Notes under the pieces: generated by a model | Told to the model about the DNA's origin: nothing | Databases searched by the model: none | The model's input: the letters and a program-made list of their open reading frames with translations, nothing else | Shown: positions 12,998 to 17,573 of the stretch, piece after piece | How positions within the stretch are numbered: position 1 is the first letter of the stretch | Layout: every line of letters begins with the position of its first letter | Origin: Candidatus Uhrbacteria bacterium | Lineage (GTDB): Bacteria; Patescibacteriota; Patescibacteriia; UBA9934; GWF2-40-263 | Assembly (NCBI GenBank): GCA_016205995.1 | Contig: JACQSJ010000040.1 | Location: 1-17,573 of the forward strand | Length of the DNA stretch: 17,573 nt | Direction: 5' to 3' | Translations under genes and position numbers: made by a program

Positions 12998-13026
12998 AAA
13001 CTACTGGAAAAAAGTTTTACTGTCAA
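12998..13026 (-). promoter_or_regulatory. Predicted promoter of the 442-aa gene
   Basis: A perfect TTGACA (13026-13021) with a 17-nt spacer before TAGTTT (13003-12998). The -10 match is weak, but the -35 and spacing are good. Initiation would fall near 12991, inside the ascending arm of the terminator-like hairpin. Confidence 0.5.
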
Positions 13027-13030
13027 CGAG

Positions 13031-14047
13031 TTACTTCAAATATTGGTACTTATTCGCCACATGCTCATTAAACGATTTGGCGTACACCACCTCCCCCTCA
13101 TTGGTCGTAAGAAAGTAGAGATAGTCCGAGTCAGTGGGATTGAGCACCGCCAGGATGGCATTCATCCCAGGGTTGCTGATCGGACCTGGTGGGAGACCAA
13201 GATTCTGATAGGTGTTGTACGGTGAATCAACGCGACTATCTTCCAAACTCACGGAAGCATCACTCTTGCCGGTCACGTAATTGACCGTCGAGTCGGCTTG
13301 CAATGCCATCCCGATTTTCATCCTCGTAAAAAAGATCCCAGCGACGAGTTTCATGTCCTCTGGGGAACGTACTTCCCGCTCCACGATCGAGGCAAGCGTG
13401 ATCATCTCATGGAACGTAAGGCCGCCCTCAAAGATGAGATTGCGTGGAAGCAGAATGTCGTTCTCAGCGAGTCGCCGCTTGAGCGTAAGGACCATCGACT
13501 GCGCCACCGTGGCTGCATCGGCATCCATACGGAAGCGGTAGGTGTCGGGAAAAAGATACCCCTCAAGCCCTTGTCCGCTGGGGATCCCGCCGAGAATCTC
13601 ATCCCCGCCGATCCCCCCACGAGTGTTCACGATACTCTCCCAGTCCGCCAACTCAATCTCAGGCAACGCCTCCGCGATCACTTCGCCAATCTGGGCCGCC
13701 GTAAAACCCTCGGGGATCGTCACCTGAACTTCCTCCGCTTGTGCATACCCCAACACGCGTGCGACAGAACGGATGCTCATCCCTTTTGCGAGCTCGAAGG
13801 TGCCGGCTTGAAGAACTGAATCTGAGAGTTTTGTGTAGATCTTGAAAAAGAATGCGCTGGTAATGACCTCCTGTTCCTGGAGTTGGCGGGCGATCTCATC
13901 AACGGACGCCCCTTCGTCAACCGTGACTGTCACCAGCCACGGATCGTCCCCCGATGAGATGAGATAGGTATCGTATACATACGAGCCCGTGACCGCGACA
14001 CCGACAAGGACCAAGATGCCTAAAAGGATTCCGATGAGTCGAATCAT
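13031..14047 (-). CDS. mltG: Endolytic murein transglycosylase MltG
   Basis: 338 aa, matching the usual MltG length. One N-terminal transmembrane helix (about 2-27, IRLIGILLGILVLVGVAVTGSYVY) anchors it in the membrane with the YceG/MltG domain outside. Features: a LysM-like part (VTVDEGASVDEIARQLQEQEVI, 41-62), LEGYLFPDTYRF (161-172), catalytic Glu223 in LASIVEREV (218-226), and DSPYNTYQNLGLPPGPISNPG (274-294). It cuts growing peptidoglycan strands and sets glycan length. Two starts are possible: ATG at 14059, overlapping the upstream gene by 11 bp, or ATG at 14047, just past the upstream TAA. The latter was chosen because GGAAAG lies four bases upstream and the protein then begins at the helix. 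It is the last gene of the gpmI-side operon. Confidence 0.95.
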   Translation of the reverse strand: MIRLIGILLGILVLVGVAVTGSYVYDTYLISSGDDPWLVTVTVDEGASVDEIARQLQEQEVITSAFFFKIYTKLSDSVLQAGTFELAKGMSIRSVARVLGYAQAEEVQVTIPEGFTAAQIGEVIAEALPEIELADWESIVNTRGGIGGDEILGGIPSGQGLEGYLFPDTYRFRMDADAATVAQSMVLTLKRRLAENDILLPRNLIFEGGLTFHEMITLASIVEREVRSPEDMKLVAGIFFTRMKIGMALQADSTVNYVTGKSDASVSLEDSRVDSPYNTYQNLGLPPGPISNPGMNAILAVLNPTDSDYLYFLTTNEGEVVYAKSFNEHVANKYQYLK

Positions 14048-14048
14048 A

Positions 14049-14552
14049 TTACTTTCCATGACATTCACGATACTTAGAACCTGAACCACAGAAACAATCG
14101 CGTGTGTCGCGATCCTCGGCGGTGAGCCAGGAGCTGGATTGGACTTTCCCGCCCCGGCCGACGCCGTACACGATTTTGATTCCGAGCTCCGCACACAGCT
14201 TGGCCTCGGGATTTTGGGACGAGTTCGGATCCAGCGCATCCTTCAAGTCGCGGTCCCCGCCCTGCGCAAAAATATCCGGACGGATTTCTCGAAGCTCTCG
14301 GCATACACTGCGATCCTCGAAGCCTGGCTCATGCGTCGTAAACACGACACGCGAAACGCCACGAATAGCCTCGATGATCTCTCGACGCTGATCTTGGGAC
14401 ATGAACACGTAGCCCTTCTTCTTTCGAAGCCAGTGGTCGTTGTTTATGATGACCACGAGCTCATCCCCAAGCGCCGCCGCTTCTTGAATCAAGCGAACGT
14501 GTCCGACATGAATCGGGTCAAAGCCTCCTGAAACGCAGACGATTTTCCGCAT
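14049..14552 (-). CDS. Cytidylyltransferase-fold nucleotidyltransferase with C-terminal SEC-C motif
   Basis: 167 aa. Residues 1-145 form the HxGH nucleotidyltransferase fold: VSGGFDPIHVGHVRLIQEAAALGD (7-30, with His15 and His18), INNDHWLRKKKG (36-47), FAQGGDRD (95-102) and the SSSW segment standing in for ISSTxxR (139-142). This resembles the nucleotidyltransferase half of RfaE/HldE and glycerol-3-phosphate cytidylyltransferase, enzymes that activate sugars or alditol phosphates for cell-surface polymers. Residues 152-167 are a SEC-C zinc motif: Cys153-x-Cys155-x8-Cys164-His165. SEC-C occurs at the end of SecA and many unrelated proteins; fusion to this fold is unusual. Its start lies 6 nt after the PAP2 stop and it overlaps or abuts mltG, an envelope setting. 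The substrate is not predictable. Confidence 0.88.
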   Translation of the reverse strand: MRKIVCVSGGFDPIHVGHVRLIQEAAALGDELVVIINNDHWLRKKKGYVFMSQDQRREIIEAIRGVSRVVFTTHEPGFEDRSVCRELREIRPDIFAQGGDRDLKDALDPNSSQNPEAKLCAELGIKIVYGVGRGGKVQSSSWLTAEDRDTRDCFCGSGSKYRECHGK

Positions 14553-14558
14553 AATGCA

Positions 14559-15113
14559 TCAGTCAATCACGTTAAGTGAGACAAGCGTCAGTATAAGTCC
14601 GATAGTCGAAGCCCAACCAACAACAACTCCAAGAACGGCTCCAACAATTACGTCGCTGACATAGTGGACGCCCACAGCCACTCGCCCCCAAGCAACCAGC
14701 CCCGCTCCGATCCACAACCACGGTCCGTAGAGTTCCGCCGCGTAAAACGTCCCGATGAGGGCGAGCGCGAAGGCCAAACTCGCATGGGCGCTGGGGAATG
14801 AGGGACCGGTCCAGACCATCGTGATGAGCGCCTTGCCCTGACCGTCGTCAAATGGACGCTCACGATTCACAAGACGCTGGGCAAGCGCGGTCGCTCCCCA
14901 GACGAGCAACAACGGAATACCCAGAGAAACGGTCGAGGCGAGAAAACGATCCATCATCGTGGACATCCCGTCCGTTCCTGCCACCGTCATTGCCACAGCC
15001 GTTGCCAAGACAAACAACAACGACGTCGCGCAAAAAATGGCCAGCGGACGCAGGAGCCATGAATCCTTCGTGGCGCGGAATATCCTGTGAGAAAGTTTGT
15101 GGTCGATGTTCAT
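14559..15113 (-). CDS. PAP2-superfamily membrane phosphatase
   Basis: 184 aa with about five hydrophobic helices. The family's three active-site motifs are present but shifted from consensus. Motif 1 reads QRLVNRERP (79-87), with Gln79 where Lys is usual. Motif 2 is PSFPSAH (104-110). Motif 3 is GRVAVGVHYVSD (143-154), with Arg144, His150 and Asp154 kept and Gly in place of Ser. Enzymes of this type remove phosphate from lipids such as phosphatidate or undecaprenyl diphosphate at the membrane. Neighbours (nucleotidyltransferase, MltG) favour an envelope lipid or lipid-carrier substrate. No good ribosome binding site precedes the ATG. It lies 95 nt after nth, the widest gap in this operon. Confidence 0.88.
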   Translation of the reverse strand: MNIDHKLSHRIFRATKDSWLLRPLAIFCATSLLFVLATAVAMTVAGTDGMSTMMDRFLASTVSLGIPLLLVWGATALAQRLVNRERPFDDGQGKALITMVWTGPSFPSAHASLAFALALIGTFYAAELYGPWLWIGAGLVAWGRVAVGVHYVSDVIVGAVLGVVVGWASTIGLILTLVSLNVID

Positions 15114-15144
15114 AGGGTGAAGGCTGTCGGATAGTCAAAATATT

Positions 15145-15196
15145 TCGAGATGGTGGTGGAGGCTCATGGTCTAGCGCCGACCGGCTCCACCATCGA
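15145..15196. other. Imperfect hairpin between nth and the PAP2 gene
   Basis: TGGTGGAG (15154-15161) pairs with CTCCACCA (15185-15192), extended by TCGA (15145-15148) with TCGA (15193-15196) across a five-base bulge. On the minus strand it is followed by AAATATTTTG, so it could be a weak nth terminator, but the T-run is poor. Nothing else is seen between 15114 and 15208. Confidence 0.35.
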
Positions 15197-15208
15197 GAAC
15201 TATTTCGA

Positions 15209-15904
15209 TTACCTGATAGCCTGACGGCGAAGCTCCTCGAGAACCTGTTCTCGGCGTTCCATGTCGATAAGAATCTCTCGAGCATTTTTTGGTGCGACGA
15301 GATTTTTTTGTTTGAATGCGCAGAGGTCACGAACCGGACAGGCCCAACATCGAGGTTTGGAGATGCAGATATATCGGCCATGCTTGACGAAAACTTGGTT
15401 GACCGTGTGCTTGAGCTTGTCGGGAACGAGTTTCAAAAGAGCCTGTTCTGTCTTTTGCGGCGTCTTCGTCTTTACCCATCCTAGCCGATTAGTGACGCGA
15501 TGCACATGCGTATCAACCGCAATCGCGGGTGTGTCGAAACTCGCCACAAGGACTACGCTCGCCGTCTTGCGTCCCACGCCCGCGAGACGGATAAGCTCGT
15601 CCATCGTCGAAGGAATCTTGCCGCCGAACTTCACAACGACATCAACCGCCATCTTCTTGAGATTCTTCGCCTTCTGTCGGTACATCCCGATCGTACTGAT
15701 CTTGCCTTCGATCTGCTTGGTCGTCGCATCAGCAAGTTTCTCGACGGTCGAAAACGCCCTAAAGAATCCTGGCATGAGCTTGAGCACCTGTTCATCGCGC
15801 GTGCGTGCCGACAACATCACCCCCACCAGATTCTGATACGGATTCCCAATCTCCATCGCCCCCGGATTCGGCCAGAGACGTTTGAGAATCTTCAGAATCC
15901 TCAT
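15209..15904 (-). CDS. nth: Endonuclease III, DNA glycosylase/AP lyase
   Basis: 231 aa. It removes oxidised pyrimidines and nicks at the abasic site. The helix-hairpin-helix LAGVGRKTASVVLV (107-120) carries catalytic Lys113, and Asp131 of AVDTHVHRVTNRLG (129-142) is the second catalytic residue. A 4Fe-4S cluster motif lies at Cys180-x5-Cys186-x2-Cys189-x5-Cys195, where the first spacing is one residue shorter than the usual six. The C-terminus extends about 35 residues beyond the cluster. The start was placed at the ATG at 15904 (MRILKILKRL), where family-like sequence begins. An earlier in-frame ATG at 15931 lies inside a 9-bp tandem repeat and would add GRIGPIEV. It follows gpmI in the same orientation with about 40 nt between them, filled by the repeat. 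Confidence 0.95.
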   Translation of the reverse strand: MRILKILKRLWPNPGAMEIGNPYQNLVGVMLSARTRDEQVLKLMPGFFRAFSTVEKLADATTKQIEGKISTIGMYRQKAKNLKKMAVDVVVKFGGKIPSTMDELIRLAGVGRKTASVVLVASFDTPAIAVDTHVHRVTNRLGWVKTKTPQKTEQALLKLVPDKLKHTVNQVFVKHGRYICISKPRCWACPVRDLCAFKQKNLVAPKNAREILIDMERREQVLEELRRQAIR

Positions 15905-15913
15905 GACTTCAAT

Positions 15914-15949
15914 AGGTCCTATTCGTCCCATAGGTCTTATAAGTCCTAT
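15914..15949. repeat. Four-copy 9-bp tandem repeat at the gpmI/nth junction
   Basis: AGGTCCTAT, TCGTCCCAT, AGGTCTTAT and AAGTCCTAT follow one another without gaps (consensus NNGTCYYAT). The gpmI stop codon (15948-15946) lies within the last copy, and an alternative nth ATG (15931) lies in the second. Similar 9-10 bp degenerate arrays are familiar between genes in CPR genomes (from memory). Confidence 0.75.
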
Positions 15950-17526
15950 ATCAGTGCTTGCCCCGTCATCTCGGGCGGTTGCTCGATCCCCATCACAGCG
16001 AGAATCGTGGGGGCCACATCGGCAAGCACCCCAACCGGTGACATGAGCGACAAGTCCCCTTCTGGCACCTCCCCAGCAATTGACGGCTGGCCTTCATACT
16101 CGGCACCTATAATCAGAAACGGGACGGGATTCGTCGCGTGCTCCTTGTCCATCTCCCCCGTGCGCAGGTTCTTCATCTCCTCGGCATTGCCATGGTCGGC
16201 GGTGATAAACACGTGACCGCCACGGGCTAATGTTTCTTCGACAATCTTCCCCACACATTCATCGACGGCCTCCAGACCCTTGATCGTCGCGCCCAGATCC
16301 CCCGTGTGTCCAACCATGTCGGGGTTCGCGAAGTTCATCACGATAAAATCAAATTTGTTTTCCCGCATCTCTTTCACGACGCGATCCGTAATCTGCCTCA
16401 CACTCATCTCCGGCGCTTCGTTGTATGCTGAAACGTTCGGACTAGAAATAATCACCCGCTCCTCCCCTGGGAACGGTTGTTCCGTTGTCCCGTTGAGAAA
16501 AAACGTCACGTGCGCGTACTTCTCGGTTTCGGCGATGTGGAGTTGCGTGAGCCCGCGCTCGGAGAGAATCTGTGCGAGCGTCTTTTCGATCACCTCCGGC
16601 GGGAAGGCGATCTCCACGGGCAAGCCCTTCTCATACTGCGACATCGTAACGGGAAACAGGTTAGCGATCGGCTTACGCTCAAAGTCGTCAAAGCTCGGCA
16701 ACACAAAGGCTTTGCACAATTCCCGCATGCGGTCAGGGCGAAAATTAAAAAAGATGACCGCATCGTTGTCTTGCACCAGACCAACTGGCTGACCGTCCTC
16801 GACGATCACCGTGGGCTCAAATTCTTCATCATAAACTTCTTTTTGATACGAGGCCTTGATCGCTTCCAGCGCGTCGCTCGCCTGCGCCCCTTCTCCCGTG
16901 ACCATAACGTCATACGCTTTTTGGACGCGATCCCATCGGTTGTCGCGATCCATGGCGTAGTAACGACCCGACACGGACGCGATCTTCCCTACGCCGATTT
17001 CTTTCATCTTTGCTTGGAGCGTTGTCACAAAATCGATCCCGACGTTGTAGACCGTATCGCGTCCGTCGAGGATCGCCTGCACAAATACCTCCTTGAGGCC
17101 CGCCTCTTTCGCGGCTTGAAGAAGCGCGTGGCAATGCGAGTCCATCGAGTGCACACGTCCCTGCGAGACCATGCCAACCAAGTGCAGCCGGCTACCCTGT
17201 TGCTTCACATGCTCGAAGGCATGCTGGAACGCTTCATTGCCCGCAAACTCCCCAGCCTCCATCGCGCGATTAATCCGCGGAAACATCTGGTAGTACACAC
17301 GCCCCGCCCCGATCGCCAAGTGGCCGACTTCAGAGTTGCCCATCTCGCCCCAGGACAACCCAACCTCCTCACCAGAAGCAAGCAGTGTCATGGTGGGATA
17401 CGTGCGCACAAGACGACCGTAGTTGGGCATACGTGAGCGCGTGATCGCATTCCCGTCCCCATCGGGCGCCACACCAAACCCGTCGAGGATAACAAGGACG
17501 GTAGGTTTTTTTGTAGACTCTGGCAT
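15946..17526 (-). CDS. gpmI: 2,3-bisphosphoglycerate-independent phosphoglycerate mutase
   Basis: 526 aa, close to the usual 510-515. It interconverts 3- and 2-phosphoglycerate in glycolysis using two Mn ions and a serine nucleophile. Landmarks: LVILDGFGVAPDGDGNAI (11-28, metal Asp15), GEMGNSEVGHL (60-70, Ser65), HSMDSHCHALL, ILDGRDT and SGRYYAMDRDNRW in the transferase domain, FNFRPDRMREL, ETEKYAHVTFF, NFANPDMVGHTG and ITADHGNAEEM for the second metal set. A strong GGAGG-rich stretch upstream (about 17536-17545) can act as ribosome binding site. The final codons, encoding GQALI, run into a tandem repeat. It heads the block gpmI-nth-PAP2-nucleotidyltransferase-mltG and probably follows another gene at the right edge. 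Confidence 0.97.
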   Translation of the reverse strand: MPESTKKPTVLVILDGFGVAPDGDGNAITRSRMPNYGRLVRTYPTMTLLASGEEVGLSWGEMGNSEVGHLAIGAGRVYYQMFPRINRAMEAGEFAGNEAFQHAFEHVKQQGSRLHLVGMVSQGRVHSMDSHCHALLQAAKEAGLKEVFVQAILDGRDTVYNVGIDFVTTLQAKMKEIGVGKIASVSGRYYAMDRDNRWDRVQKAYDVMVTGEGAQASDALEAIKASYQKEVYDEEFEPTVIVEDGQPVGLVQDNDAVIFFNFRPDRMRELCKAFVLPSFDDFERKPIANLFPVTMSQYEKGLPVEIAFPPEVIEKTLAQILSERGLTQLHIAETEKYAHVTFFLNGTTEQPFPGEERVIISSPNVSAYNEAPEMSVRQITDRVVKEMRENKFDFIVMNFANPDMVGHTGDLGATIKGLEAVDECVGKIVEETLARGGHVFITADHGNAEEMKNLRTGEMDKEHATNPVPFLIIGAEYEGQPSIAGEVPEGDLSLMSPVGVLADVAPTILAVMGIEQPPEMTGQALI

Positions 17527-17528
17527 AG

Positions 17529-17573
17529 CTACTCAACCTCCTCCTCAATCTCCATAAGACGATTATACTTTGC
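17529..17573 (-). CDS. C-terminal end of an upstream gene, cut by the window edge
   Basis: An open frame enters from the right edge and ends at TAG (17531-17529), encoding AKYNRLMEIEEEVE, an acidic tail plausible for a real protein. It ends 2 nt before the gpmI ATG, the tight spacing seen elsewhere here. The same stretch also contains TATAAT (17567-17562), so it may instead be a gpmI promoter and leader. Too short to identify. Confidence 0.4.
   Translation of the reverse strand, partial: AKYNRLMEIEEEVE

Noticed and set aside
12253..13071. 272-codon plus-strand open frame opposite the 442-aa gene
   Set aside because: It has no ribosome binding site, runs across the promoter and hairpin of the 442-aa gene, and overlaps mltG; long antisense frames are expected in GC-rich coding DNA.
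15914..15949. CRISPR-like array
   Set aside because: The units are 9 bp, contiguous and degenerate, with no spacers.
16477..17436. 319-codon plus-strand open frame opposite gpmI
   Set aside because: Fully antisense to an unmistakable phosphoglycerate mutase, with His/Arg-rich sequence typical of a shadow frame.

Overview
The window looks like a chromosomal fragment of a Patescibacteria (CPR)-type bacterium, probably from a metagenome. This is inference. The basis is a set of small, tightly packed housekeeping genes, frequent start/stop overlaps, weak or absent Shine-Dalgarno sites, and several families of short palindromic repeats, two of which sit in frame inside a gene. No gene here proves the lineage. 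TGA is used as a normal stop (for example 3336-3338 and 11079-11081), so the code is standard and Gracilibacteria/Absconditabacteria-type recoding is excluded.

Layout. 1-2326 (minus) is an apparent operon read from right to left: a divergent S-adenosylmethionine synthetase (metK), a single-pass membrane protein of unknown role, a membrane protein with a histone-H1-like Lys/Ala-rich tail, and a lipoprotein cyclophilin cut by the left edge. 2505-3360 (plus) is a GC-rich, self-contained inositol-monophosphatase-family gene with its own promoter and terminator. 3377-5905 (plus) is a DNA-damage block: two palindromic repeats, lexA behind a symmetric four-half-site operator, a strong terminator, then three genes joined by 8-bp overlaps (59-aa basic protein, 82-aa protein resembling DUF6504, DNA polymerase IV). 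The polymerase gene carries two different repeat-derived in-frame inserts.

5992-8286 (minus) holds an AT-rich pair (DUF5678-like protein and retropepsin-like protease), then malic enzyme and an RskA-like membrane protein. 8347-10443 (minus) is a UvrD/PcrA helicase. 10536-12995 is an accessory island of higher GC: a bipartite hairpin, a two-gene plus-strand unit of unknown function, and a convergent 442-aa unknown gene whose leader combines a terminator hairpin, a promoter and the ribosome binding site. 13031-17573 (minus) runs gpmI, nth, a PAP2-family phosphatase, a cytidylyltransferase-fold protein with a SEC-C zinc motif, and mltG.

Functionally the window joins SOS control and repair (LexA, Pol IV, UvrD, Nth), central metabolism (MetK, malic enzyme, GpmI), and envelope functions (MltG, PAP2, lipoprotein cyclophilin, small membrane proteins). 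The most unusual signals are the repeat-derived peptides inside DinB, the layout of the lexA operator, the nested terminator/promoter/RBS before the 442-aa gene, and the unexplained small-gene pairs. No rRNA, tRNA, CRISPR array, transposase or integrase was seen.
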